Positions 1-7,865 of a DNA stretch of 24,004 nt are shown here, piece by piece. The stretch covers positions 1 through 24,004 of the forward strand of contig CALJMC010000159.1 of NCBI GenBank assembly GCA_937982385.1, in the 5' to 3' direction. The stretch is from an uncultured Rickettsiales bacterium (GTDB lineage: Bacteria > Pseudomonadota > Alphaproteobacteria > Rickettsiales > UBA998). Each line of letters starts with the position of its first letter. The first letter of the stretch is position 1. The notes beneath the pieces were generated by a model. That model was not told the origin of the DNA. It did not search any database and saw only the letters and a list, made by a program, of their open reading frames with translations. The translations under genes were made by a program, and so were the position numbers.

Positions 1-119
1 GTGCATTGATGGGTAAAGTATCTTGGGGTATGGCGATTATCGTCGCTCTGGGTATTGCGATTATCTTTGGTGCTGGTGAGATTGCAGAGTCATTAGGTGC
101 TGAGAATAACGTTTGTTAA
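1..119 (+). CDS. virB2: VirB2/TrbC-family pilin, C-terminal end (partial)
   Basis: This is the last 38 codons of a gene that begins before the window; codons start at position 3 and the stop is TAA at 117-119. The peptide contains LMGKVSWGMAIIVALGIAI followed by IFGAGEIAESLGAENNVC, a hydrophobic helix with a short polar tail. This matches the second membrane helix of the TrbC/VirB2 pilin family, whose mature protein is the main pilus subunit and is held in the inner membrane before assembly. The following genes virB4 to virD4 support the call. The N-terminal half, including signal peptide and first helix, is not visible. Confidence 0.75.
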   Translation, partial: ALMGKVSWGMAIIVALGIAIIFGAGEIAESLGAENNVC

Positions 120-142
120 GTGAGTTATACTTTCGTATTAAT

Positions 143-180
143 AGCAGAGGTTCTTGTGTATTCGAGGCCTCTGCTTTTTT
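143..180 (+). terminator. Rho-independent terminator after virB2
   Basis: A perfect 8-bp inverted repeat, AGCAGAGG at 143-150 and CCTCTGCT at 168-175, is followed by a run of six T. It lies 24 bases after the virB2 stop and before virB4. It should end or reduce transcription between the pilin gene and the ATPase gene, leaving pilin mRNA more abundant. Confidence 0.85.
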
Positions 181-220
181 AATTCTACTTTGATAAATAC
201 TGTGTGTGTGGAGTATAAGT

Positions 221-2572
221 ATGTTTTTCAGGAGTAAACGTCAGAGCAATATCGAAGAATATCGCGATATTACCGATGATGTTGAAGAATCTGATTTTGT
301 GCCTTATGCTGCTTTATATGACTCTGACAGCATTGTTACGAAGAATGGCGAATTACTTCAAATCATTCGCGTCAATGGCGTAGTTGATGGCGAAGAAGTG
401 CGCGATGCCATCCGAAAAGCGGTGAGTACATGCATACCGTCTGATTCCTTTGCTTTGTGGTTTCATACATTGAGACGAAAAAAACGTGATGTGTCTGACG
501 ATCATGCGCAGGATCTTTCTCCGTTTAGTCAGCAAGTGAATGATGTGTGGAAAGAACGTAATTCGGGCATTCAGTTTCAAAATGAACTCTATGTCACCAT
601 TGTGCGCGAGGGGCAAGATGCCGCCTTGAAGAGTCCGCGTGTATTTATTAAGGGGCTTTTTCCTAAAAAAGATATGAAGTGGCGTCAGAGTTATCTTGGT
701 GCGATTCATACCGAATTGCAGAACGTCGTTGATAATATGTTGTTAGAGTTGGCTTCTTTTGGTGCCAAAAGACTGTCCGTCTATGAAGAGGATGGTGTAT
801 TTTATTCCGAAGCATTGCGTTTTCTCGAAAAACTCACAAACCTCGTGGATCGCCCTATGCCTGTGATGGATATAGATTTATGCGAATATTTAACTGAGGG
901 TGAAATTACATTCGGTTTTAATGCGATGGAAGTGCGTAATGCGGATGGGCGCAGACGCTTTGCATCTATCATCACTATTAAGGAACATAAAGAGGCGTCG
1001 CTGCCTGCGATTGACCGCTTTTTGAACGTGCCAATCGAATATATCGTCACGCAGACAGTTAATTTTATCAATCCAAAAATTGCGTTGGCACAATATCAGG
1101 CGCAGAAGCGTTTTGGTGTTATCTCCGAGACTGATGAGCTGACAAAACTTATTGAGCTGGATGATATTTTAGCAAGCGATCATCAAAAGGCGACAGATTT
1201 TGGTGAACAGCAGTTATCTGTCTTTTTGCAGGCTGATAGTTTGAAGGAGCTCGAATCTTATACGCGTAAAGCGATTCGCTATTTGGGACAATATGGCATC
1301 ATTGCGGTGCGTGAAGATCTGCGATTTGAAGAATGTTATTGGGCGCAATTGCCGGGTAACTTTGAATTTGTGAATCGCCTCATCTCAACCTATACAGGGC
1401 ATGTTGGCGGGTTTGCAAATCTGGATGCGTCGCCGCGAGGAGTTGAAATTCCGACGGCGTGGGGCGCGCCATTATTATCGTTTCAAACTGCTACAGGGCA
1501 ACCGTATTCTTTCAGTCTTCATACGCCACAGAGCGGTGCTAAAGGACATATGTTTGCGGTTGGCGAGGACGCATCAGATAAGACGTTGTTGACGAATTTC
1601 CTGCTTACAAAGGCATTGCCGCATTATAAATCCAACCTATTTTATTTCGATGTGGATGGCAAAAGTGATGTGCTGGTGGCTAATTTAGGCGGCAGAAATG
1701 CTACATTTTATTCGGGGGGTGTTGAGGCGATAGAGCATGCTGTGCCGTTGAACCCCTTCTCCTTGCCCAATGATGGCCCTAACCAGATGTTTGTGTATCG
1801 TTGGATGATAGTGTTGCTCAAGATGCAGGACGATAATCCAGACGAAGCGGAGATGGAGACGTTGAAGAATGCGGTGGCGCATATTTTCTCATTGCCGTTA
1901 GAACAGCGCAGTTTGAAACAGTGTGTTGATACCATCATGCAATCCTCTCCAGCGCTGGCGGCTAAATATACGGCGTGGGTGCCTGGAGGTGAGAAAGGGT
2001 TCTTATTTGGTCATCAGGAAGATATATTCTCCCGTCCAGAGCAGGTTCTTCATTTAAATCTTCAGCATATTATTGATAATCAACCGCTTTTCATCCCGCT
2101 CATGTCGTACTTATTGCAGCGCGTGCAGAGCGTGCTGACGGGGGAGCCGACTATTATTGTGCTGCAAGAGGCATTGAAATTGGTACAAAACACGCAAGTA
2201 GGCATGAATGTGAGCGGCTGGCTAGATATGATGACATCGAAGAATGTGTCGACATGGTGGCTTAGTTCAGATGTTGAGATGGTGGCAGCGAGTCCTCTTG
2301 CGCCGGCACTTATGCCCCATATGGTGACTCAGCTCTTTGTGCCTGAGGTGGCTATTGAAAGAGGCCATGCAGATGTCTTTGGTTTGTCGGAAACCGATAT
2401 GATGTATATGGATGCAATGAGTGCTCCGGACGCACATTTCATGATTAAACAGCAGGATTCAGATGCTGTTGTGGCGTTGATGAATATGAGCCGTCGGGCA
2501 AAGCCTACCAAGATTTTACAAGGCAAGGTTCTAGAAGAAAAACCCTCGCCTATGTTACAAGAGGCGGTGTAA
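221..2572 (+). CDS. virB4: VirB4-family type IV secretion ATPase with degenerate nucleotide-binding motifs
   Basis: VirB4 proteins are inner-membrane-associated hexameric ATPases that power pilus assembly and substrate transfer. The protein is 783 aa, the usual size, with an N-terminal CagE/TrbE/VirB4 region (about residues 170-380) and a C-terminal RecA-like domain (about 430-750). The ATG at 221 is chosen because GGAG at 210-213 sits 7 bases upstream; an in-frame GTG at 206 lacks such a site. The oddity is in the catalytic motifs. Where the family has GxTGSGKT, this protein has GEDASDKT (residues 448-455), replacing the second glycine with Asp. Where the family has LDEAWKL, it has LQEALKL with Gln at 649. 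Lys454 and Glu650 remain. It is clearly a VirB4 homologue but may hydrolyse ATP poorly or not at all. The stop overlaps the virB6 start. Confidence 0.88.
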   Translation: MFFRSKRQSNIEEYRDITDDVEESDFVPYAALYDSDSIVTKNGELLQIIRVNGVVDGEEVRDAIRKAVSTCIPSDSFALWFHTLRRKKRDVSDDHAQDLSPFSQQVNDVWKERNSGIQFQNELYVTIVREGQDAALKSPRVFIKGLFPKKDMKWRQSYLGAIHTELQNVVDNMLLELASFGAKRLSVYEEDGVFYSEALRFLEKLTNLVDRPMPVMDIDLCEYLTEGEITFGFNAMEVRNADGRRRFASIITIKEHKEASLPAIDRFLNVPIEYIVTQTVNFINPKIALAQYQAQKRFGVISETDELTKLIELDDILASDHQKATDFGEQQLSVFLQADSLKELESYTRKAIRYLGQYGIIAVREDLRFEECYWAQLPGNFEFVNRLISTYTGHVGGFANLDASPRGVEIPTAWGAPLLSFQTATGQPYSFSLHTPQSGAKGHMFAVGEDASDKTLLTNFLLTKALPHYKSNLFYFDVDGKSDVLVANLGGRNATFYSGGVEAIEHAVPLNPFSLPNDGPNQMFVYRWMIVLLKMQDDNPDEAEMETLKNAVAHIFSLPLEQRSLKQCVDTIMQSSPALAAKYTAWVPGGEKGFLFGHQEDIFSRPEQVLHLNLQHIIDNQPLFIPLMSYLLQRVQSVLTGEPTIIVLQEALKLVQNTQVGMNVSGWLDMMTSKNVSTWWLSSDVEMVAASPLAPALMPHMVTQLFVPEVAIERGHADVFGLSETDMMYMDAMSAPDAHFMIKQQDSDAVVALMNMSRRAKPTKILQGKVLEEKPSPMLQEAV

Positions 2573-3927
2573 TGACGGCTGTTTCGATGGGTAGAAATTA
2601 TTATATGAGTCGGCGCTTTATGTGTTTGGTTCTTCTGCTCTGTTGCGCTGTTTTCTTGCTGTGGGCATTTCCTTCTTATGCGCAAATTGATAATGCGTCC
2701 TTTTATCAGGGAGGTGAGTGTGGGGGCGTCGGTGGCGTTTCCTTCTATGCTCCAAATTGTCAGGCAACGGGTATTTTCTCCGAGTTTATCTGTACGTATG
2801 AAACTATCGTAAGTGATGTGCTCAGTGAAACCTATTGCGCTATGGTGGAGTCTATGCGCAAGCCATTGGCTGCAATGCTCACCTTGTTTGTTACATTTTG
2901 GGGTGTCATGCTACTTACGGGGCAAACGCCGTTTACGGCGCGTGATGGCTTTGTGATGTTGTTGAAATTTGCTTTTGTCTTTGCTGCAGCAACCGAAGCA
3001 GAGTTTACATTGCGCTATCTCTATAATGGGGTGATGAGTTTGTTGCAGGGCGGGGTTATCATTATTTTAGATTCTATCAGTGGCACTAAATTTAGTGGTG
3101 GCGGTAGTATTTTAGCCCAGATTGATGAGACGACAAACGGTATTGTGAATCAATTTGCTCTTGCGCAAAATGCAGCGCCTGGCGCGGGAGGTAATGAGGA
3201 TTGCAAGGGTGCGGTGCTTGCTATGTCATTGATGTTTTTGGCCTCTGCCCCAGCCATTACCATGCTTGCTTTTACGATGATTTTTAAATTAGCCATGGTG
3301 GCGATTAAGACCATCTTTGCCTATTTGATGGCGCTTACGGGTATTATGTTTTTGATTACATTAGTTCCTGTATTTGCCTCTTTCTTGTTGTTTAAGACCA
3401 CATCAGGAATGTTCGATATGTGGATTAAATATATGCTCTCCTTTGCACTGCAGGTGGTTATTGTGTTCGCGTTTATTGGCTTTGTGATTAAGCTTGAGAT
3501 TATTGAAGATTTTTCTGAGTTGTTAGAATTGGCAGCGCCGTATGAGGCGACCATTGGTATGACTGGCTATCATTTGGGCATGCAAAATTGTACGATTTGT
3601 AAGGGGTTGACGTCGGGCGCTGACGGAAGTCTGCAATGTCCCACATATAATGAGGATGGCGAGGAAGATCCTGCAGGGGAAAAGGTGGGAACCAACCCCT
3701 TTGAGCCTATGGCCCTTGTTGACATATTGGGTTTGCTTGGCGGGCGTTTTGCCTATTTGTTGATTATGGCATATATTTTGGAATCTGTGCTTAGGAAGGC
3801 TCCAGAGATCGCGGTAACCATATCTCAGGCTCGTTTTGCACCGGTCTTGGGTTCCAGTATAGAACATCGCTTCCAAAATATTGGCAATGGTATTGCGAAT
3901 GGTGTGAGCAATGTTTTAGGCAAGTGA
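2572..3927 (+). CDS. virB6: VirB6/TrbL-family type IV secretion membrane protein
   Basis: VirB6 proteins are polytopic inner-membrane components of the secretion channel. The protein is 451 aa. An N-terminal hydrophobic stretch (about residues 17-37, ending PSYAQ) looks like a signal peptide. A Cys-containing periplasmic segment follows (C50, C63, C74, C89), then membrane segments near 98-115, 125-141, 213-240, 243-275, 285-308 and 380-402. A loop at 340-356 holds CTIC and a further Cys, so disulfides are possible. The ATG overlaps the virB4 stop as TAATG, with GAGG about 8 bases upstream, which implies translational coupling. Position and topology support the assignment; sequence in this family is poorly conserved. 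A terminator follows. Confidence 0.8.
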   Translation: MTAVSMGRNYYMSRRFMCLVLLLCCAVFLLWAFPSYAQIDNASFYQGGECGGVGGVSFYAPNCQATGIFSEFICTYETIVSDVLSETYCAMVESMRKPLAAMLTLFVTFWGVMLLTGQTPFTARDGFVMLLKFAFVFAAATEAEFTLRYLYNGVMSLLQGGVIIILDSISGTKFSGGGSILAQIDETTNGIVNQFALAQNAAPGAGGNEDCKGAVLAMSLMFLASAPAITMLAFTMIFKLAMVAIKTIFAYLMALTGIMFLITLVPVFASFLLFKTTSGMFDMWIKYMLSFALQVVIVFAFIGFVIKLEIIEDFSELLELAAPYEATIGMTGYHLGMQNCTICKGLTSGADGSLQCPTYNEDGEEDPAGEKVGTNPFEPMALVDILGLLGGRFAYLLIMAYILESVLRKAPEIAVTISQARFAPVLGSSIEHRFQNIGNGIANGVSNVLGK

Positions 3928-3948
3928 TGATATGCCATAAACCGGGCG

Positions 3949-3977
3949 TATTGCGGCAAAAAAGCCGCAATATTTTA
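3949..3977 (+). terminator. Terminator after virB6
   Basis: TATTGCGGC at 3949-3957 and GCCGCAATA at 3964-3972 form a perfect 9-bp stem with an A6 loop, followed by a T-rich stretch. It begins 22 bases after the virB6 stop and separates virB2-B4-B6 from the virB8-virD4 operon. The tail is interrupted by A, so termination may be partial. Confidence 0.7.
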
Positions 3978-4015
3978 TTATCATTTCTTCAATCAATCAG
4001 TGCGGGGCTTTTTAT

Positions 4016-4063
4016 TTGTCACTCTATATCTAGTGGACTAGATGTTAAAGATACACTAGTGTA
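4016..4063 (+). promoter_or_regulatory. Probable virB8 operon promoter with two palindromic operator-like sites
   Basis: A -35-like TTGTCA (4016-4021) is followed after 17 bases by a weak -10-like TAGATG (4039-4044). Two palindromes overlay it: ATCTAGT-GG-ACTAGAT at 4028-4043, and TACACTAGTGTA at 4052-4063. Both contain CTAGT/ACTAG, and their centres are 22 bp apart, about two helical turns. The first would cover the spacer and -10 element, the second the start of the transcript. This arrangement suits a dimeric repressor bound at two sites on one DNA face. The palindromes are seen directly; the promoter and regulator are inferred. Confidence 0.45.
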
Positions 4064-4088
4064 AGTATGAATAAAAATGTGAGTACTA

Positions 4089-4802
4089 ATGGTCGGTTCG
4101 CCAAGAAAGCAAGATTCTCCTGCGCAGAAAAACTGGTATCGAGATCGCCACCAGTTTGTTTTAGTGCAACGCAACACGCTTGCCGTCATTACGCTCATTT
4201 GCCTCCTCGTTGCATTGGGATCTGTGTATACAGTGATGCAGCTCTCTCCTTTAAAATCTGTTGAGCCCTTTGTCATTCAAGTGGATGAGCGTACAGGCAT
4301 GACGGAAATTGTGACATCCTCTACGATTTCAGAATTAAGTGATAAGCAGGCGGTTGATAATTTCTATTTATGGCGTTACGTGCGTGCGCGTGAGTCGCTT
4401 GGGAAAACCTCCATATACCATAATGACGAGGTGGTGCGCGTGCTAAGTGAGCCAACAGTCTATCGTGGGTATCGTGAAGAGATTAATCCGCAAAAGAACC
4501 CGCAAGGTTATTATGCGTTATTGGCCGCGGAAGGACGCAGAGAAGTTCAGTTTACATCATTGGTCCATCAGCGAAGTAATAGCCCTAAAGAGCCACGCAA
4601 AGTTGTTGAACTCAGCTTTGAAGTTACCGAGGTGGGCAGCAGTAATATCCCGGTTACATTTAATAAGATTGCGCGTATTGAATATGGCTATTCGGACGGA
4701 ATACAGCTTTCTAAGGATGATAGATTGCTTAACCCGCTCGGATTCCAAGTGCAAAATTACAATGTAACTGACGCAAGAATTGGCGGGGTGCAGAGACGAT
4801 GA
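4089..4802 (+). CDS. virB8: VirB8-family type IV secretion protein
   Basis: VirB8 is a bitopic inner-membrane protein whose periplasmic domain helps assemble the secretion channel. The 237-aa protein has a short cytoplasmic N-terminus, one membrane helix at about residues 30-50, and a periplasmic domain of about 185 residues. Its sequence around FVIQVDERTG and the downstream FYLWRYVRARE segment is typical of VirB8. The ATG at 4089 is the first in frame after a TGA at 4080-4082 and has only a weak ribosome-binding site (GTGAG). An overlapping ORF from 4067 runs in another frame and is not VirB8-like. The stop overlaps the virB9 start as ATGA, so no virB7 can lie between them. Confidence 0.88.
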   Translation: MVGSPRKQDSPAQKNWYRDRHQFVLVQRNTLAVITLICLLVALGSVYTVMQLSPLKSVEPFVIQVDERTGMTEIVTSSTISELSDKQAVDNFYLWRYVRARESLGKTSIYHNDEVVRVLSEPTVYRGYREEINPQKNPQGYYALLAAEGRREVQFTSLVHQRSNSPKEPRKVVELSFEVTEVGSSNIPVTFNKIARIEYGYSDGIQLSKDDRLLNPLGFQVQNYNVTDARIGGVQRR

Positions 4803-5677
4803 TGCAGACTCTACGCACTTTTATGGTTATCATCGCGCTGCTTCATGTGGCAGTATTTGATGCAAGTGCTTTGGAGCCGATTACATCTGATAGTCGCATC
4901 AAAACATTTGTTTATAATGAGAATGATGTCTACACACTCACGACGCATTATGGTTATCAATCAAATATTGAGTTTGCTAAAAATGAGCGTATCGAAACAG
5001 TGTCTTTAGGGGACCGTGTTGCATGGCAGATTGTGCCTGCGGGGCGTCGTTTGTTTGTTCGTCCTCAAGAAGAGGGTGTGACAACCAATATGACGGTGAT
5101 TACCAACAAACGTTCCTATCAGTTTGATTTGCGTGCCGAGGCTGGGCAATTGAAGCCTAGTGCGCAGTTAGCATATGTTGTGCGTTTCTATTACCCATCT
5201 GATGATATTGCGCGTCCTATGGCACCGCCAGTTCCTCTCGCGCCGATGCCAGTGATGGCAATGCCGCAGCAATCATTTAACCCTGCACCCATGGCCCCGA
5301 TTACCTCTGCGCCACTTCCGCCTTATCGGGTCGCTGCGCCTGCTCCTCCTCCATCTGCTGTGTCCCAAGCGCCGCGTCAGTTGAGTGCTGCACCAGTCGA
5401 TCCTTCTTTGAACCTGAACTACACCTATTCTGGTCCCGATAATATTGCACCTTTGAAGGTGTTCGATAATGGCAAGGCAACATTTTTCCGATTTCAGGCC
5501 TATAAAGGACAGAAGGTTCCAGCTATCTCTATTCCCTCTAAAACGGGTCTTGCTCTTCCAGTCCAAGCACGACCTGTAAAACAGGGTTATTGGGCTGTTC
5601 CAATGGTGTCTAAGCAGTTTCAGATGCGTTATGATGGTGCTGGAGAGATTGTGACCGTTTATAATGAGGGGTCATAA
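4799..5677 (+). CDS. virB9: VirB9/TrbG-family outer-membrane core protein
   Basis: VirB9 forms the periplasmic and outer-membrane core complex with VirB10 and usually the lipoprotein VirB7. The 292-aa precursor has a signal peptide of about 24 residues ending ASA before LEPITSDSRIKTF. An N-terminal beta domain spans about 28-130, a proline-rich linker about 139-200, and a C-terminal TrbG-type domain about 205-290, including NLNYTYSG and the conserved region around ATFFRF. Two ATGs (4799 and 4802) are possible starts differing by one residue. The gene overlaps virB8 by four bases and ends five bases before virB10, indicating one operon. No VirB7 gene is visible nearby. Confidence 0.9.
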   Translation: MMQTLRTFMVIIALLHVAVFDASALEPITSDSRIKTFVYNENDVYTLTTHYGYQSNIEFAKNERIETVSLGDRVAWQIVPAGRRLFVRPQEEGVTTNMTVITNKRSYQFDLRAEAGQLKPSAQLAYVVRFYYPSDDIARPMAPPVPLAPMPVMAMPQQSFNPAPMAPITSAPLPPYRVAAPAPPPSAVSQAPRQLSAAPVDPSLNLNYTYSGPDNIAPLKVFDNGKATFFRFQAYKGQKVPAISIPSKTGLALPVQARPVKQGYWAVPMVSKQFQMRYDGAGEIVTVYNEGS

Positions 5678-5682
5678 GCATT

Positions 5683-6879
5683 ATGGAGAATCAGGGTTCT
5701 AATATTCCGGACGACATAAAGTCAGGTAATCTTAATACTGACGGATTCATGCAGGATGATGGCGAGGGGGTTCTTGATTCTGGTGCGCCTACAGTCGCGG
5801 CAACGCCTGGAAAAACACTATTGGTTGTTGGCGCTTTTATTCTCTTTCTTGTCTTTATTTTCTCACTCATTTTCTCTGATGATGATGAAGTGGTGGTAGA
5901 TGGAAAAATTAAAGATGAAACCACAGTTGCTTTGCCAAATTCTTTGCCCCCTGTTGCGCCCTCTGCTCCGCTTCCGCCGCCGCCAATGCCTCGTGTGTCT
6001 GCACCAGTGCCACGCCCGCTGCCTGTGCCTCCACCTCCTGTGCCAGCACCGCCTGATCTTTTCTCGAATGAAGATACTGATATGGCGCTACAAGAAAGAC
6101 TGCAATCTGATATGTCCATTGTGAAGGCTGGGGTGCTAGATCGATTGGTTGATGATGAAGATGAGAGAGTTGAGTTGATAGGTAATGACCCTAACTCTGC
6201 TTTTGCGAATAGAAACACGACTGTTGGAAAGCGCACCGCTAAACGCCTTGGTAATTTGAATATGATGATCGCGCAGGGCAAAGTGATTCACGCTGTGTTG
6301 GAAACAGCTATTGATACACAGCTTCCTGGACAGTTAAGGGCTATTGTGAGTCGGGACATTTTTGCGGAGTCTGGGAAAGCAAGGCTCATTCCTAAAGGGT
6401 CGCGCTTGATTGGTTCTTATAATACTGAGTTGTTTAGAGGGCAATCTCGTGTCTTTATTATATGGACGCGTGTGATTCGTCCCGACGGTATTGATGTGAT
6501 GATTGATTCACCAGGCGTTGATGCACTAGGGCGAACAGGGCTTGGCGGACATGTGAATTCTCGTTATGACGAAATTTTGGGTGCGGCTGTGTTAAGTAGT
6601 ATTGTTTCCCTAGGAGTGGCAGCCTTCGCTGAAGATGGTCTGGGTGTGGATGGTAGTCAGCAAACCACAAATTCCAGTGGTACCACAAACACCGAATCGC
6701 CTAAAGATTCTGCAGCGTTACAGGGTGTCAATACGATTAATACTGCGATGCAGGGTATTATTTCTGATTTGCTTGATGTCCGTCAGGGCATTACGGTTGA
6801 TCAGGGAACGAAGGTCAATGTGATGGTGAATAAAGATCTCATATTCCCGGATAATGCGAATAAGTGGATGGTTGAGTAA
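5683..6879 (+). CDS. virB10: VirB10/TrbI-family channel scaffold protein
   Basis: VirB10 spans both membranes and links the energy-supplying ATPases to the outer-membrane core. The 398-aa protein shows the expected order: a cytoplasmic N-terminus of about 44 residues, one membrane helix (about 45-64), a proline-rich periplasmic stretch (about 84-125), and a C-terminal TrbI domain (about 190-395). The hydrophobic stretch near 297-316 fits the outer-membrane-inserting antenna region of the family. GAGGGG lies 11 bases before the ATG at 5683. The gene lies five bases after virB9 and ends one base before the virB11 start. A large antisense ORF here is a by-product of the proline-rich coding sequence. 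Confidence 0.92.
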   Translation: MENQGSNIPDDIKSGNLNTDGFMQDDGEGVLDSGAPTVAATPGKTLLVVGAFILFLVFIFSLIFSDDDEVVVDGKIKDETTVALPNSLPPVAPSAPLPPPPMPRVSAPVPRPLPVPPPPVPAPPDLFSNEDTDMALQERLQSDMSIVKAGVLDRLVDDEDERVELIGNDPNSAFANRNTTVGKRTAKRLGNLNMMIAQGKVIHAVLETAIDTQLPGQLRAIVSRDIFAESGKARLIPKGSRLIGSYNTELFRGQSRVFIIWTRVIRPDGIDVMIDSPGVDALGRTGLGGHVNSRYDEILGAAVLSSIVSLGVAAFAEDGLGVDGSQQTTNSSGTTNTESPKDSAALQGVNTINTAMQGIISDLLDVRQGITVDQGTKVNVMVNKDLIFPDNANKWMVE

Positions 6880-6880
6880 T

Positions 6881-7861
6881 ATGAGTAGTATTGCAGCATT
6901 AGAGACCTATCTCGCACCTCTCAATAGTTTGTTTGAGGAGGAGGGGATTAGCGAGATTTCTATCAACCGTCCCGGTGAAGCATGGATAGAAAAATATGGG
7001 CACATGGAATGTCGTCCGTTACCAGAGTTTCATTTTGAGCACCTTAAAACGCTCGCGCGATTAGTGGCCCAGTTTACGGAACAGAATGTGACGGAAGAAA
7101 ACCCGCTTTTATCTGCGACACTTCCTGGTGGGTACCGTATTCAGATCGTATTCCCGCCCGCATGTGAGCCGGGTATTGTTGCGATGTCTATTCGTAAGCA
7201 GACAGTGGTTGATTTGGATTTGGAGCAATATGAGGCGCTGGGTGCATTCCAATCGACTAAGGTGCGTGAAGAAATCAATGAAGATGATGTTGAACTTCGT
7301 CAATTGCTCGATTCGGGTGCCATTCGTGAATTTATTACCAAAGCAGTACAATATAAGAAAAATATTATTGTTAGCGGTGGTACATCGACCGGTAAAACGA
7401 CCTTCCTTAATGCCGCATTGAAGAAAATCCCTGAGCAAGAACGTGTGATTACGTGTGAAGATTCTCGAGAATTAAAAATTGACCATTTGCCAAACCGTGT
7501 CCACCTGCTTTCCTCTAGAGGAGGACAAGGGCGTGCTAAGGTAGATACACAGACATTGATTGAAGCGTGTTTGCGTTTGCGTCCAGACCGTATCATGGTG
7601 GGTGAGCTGCGTGGTTCTGAAGCATTCAGTTATTTGCGTGCGATTAACACGGGCCACCCCGGCTCCATCACCACATTGCATGCCGACACACCAGCTCTGG
7701 CGATTGAGCAGCTTATCTTGATGATTATGCAGGCGGGATTGAATATCTCACGCGAGCAAATTAAAGAGTATGTTGAGAACGTTGTTAATGTTATTATTCA
7801 GCTGAAGCGTGGTGATGGCGGTAAGCGCTTCGTGTCTGAAATTTACTTCAAGGAGTCTTGA
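6881..7861 (+). CDS. virB11: VirB11-family type IV secretion ATPase
   Basis: VirB11 is a cytoplasmic hexameric ATPase working with VirD4 and VirB4 to drive pilus assembly and substrate transfer. The 326-aa protein has an N-terminal domain (about 1-135) and a RecA-like domain with Walker A GGTSTGKT (166-173), the acidic motif CEDSREL (192-198), the Walker B region MVGELRG (239-245), and a His box GHPGSITTLHAD (258-269). All expected motifs are intact, unlike VirB4. The ATG at 6881, one base after the virB10 stop, gives MSSIAALETYL. An in-frame ATG at 6854 would lie inside virB10 and adds nine untypical residues. Confidence 0.94.
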   Translation: MSSIAALETYLAPLNSLFEEEGISEISINRPGEAWIEKYGHMECRPLPEFHFEHLKTLARLVAQFTEQNVTEENPLLSATLPGGYRIQIVFPPACEPGIVAMSIRKQTVVDLDLEQYEALGAFQSTKVREEINEDDVELRQLLDSGAIREFITKAVQYKKNIIVSGGTSTGKTTFLNAALKKIPEQERVITCEDSRELKIDHLPNRVHLLSSRGGQGRAKVDTQTLIEACLRLRPDRIMVGELRGSEAFSYLRAINTGHPGSITTLHADTPALAIEQLILMIMQAGLNISREQIKEYVENVVNVIIQLKRGDGGKRFVSEIYFKES

Positions 7862-7865
7862 AGAC

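Noticed and set aside
3928..4088. Possible small virB7 lipoprotein gene between virB6 and virB8
   Set aside because: No ORF with a lipoprotein signal and lipobox Cys was found; the space holds a terminator and palindromes.
4067..4264. Alternative start frame overlapping the virB8 N-terminus
   Set aside because: The frame gives no VirB8-like sequence and ends early; virB8 is clear from 4089.
5220..5400. Proline-rich repetitive DNA in virB9 (and a similar stretch in virB10) as a tandem repeat or CRISPR-like array
   Set aside because: The repetition is at the amino-acid level with varying codons; there are no regular spacers. It is the expected periplasmic linker.
5691..6281. 196-codon minus-strand ORF antisense to virB10
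   Set aside because: It is the mirror of the proline-rich coding sequence, giving Gly/Ser runs, and virB10 is certain in the other frame.
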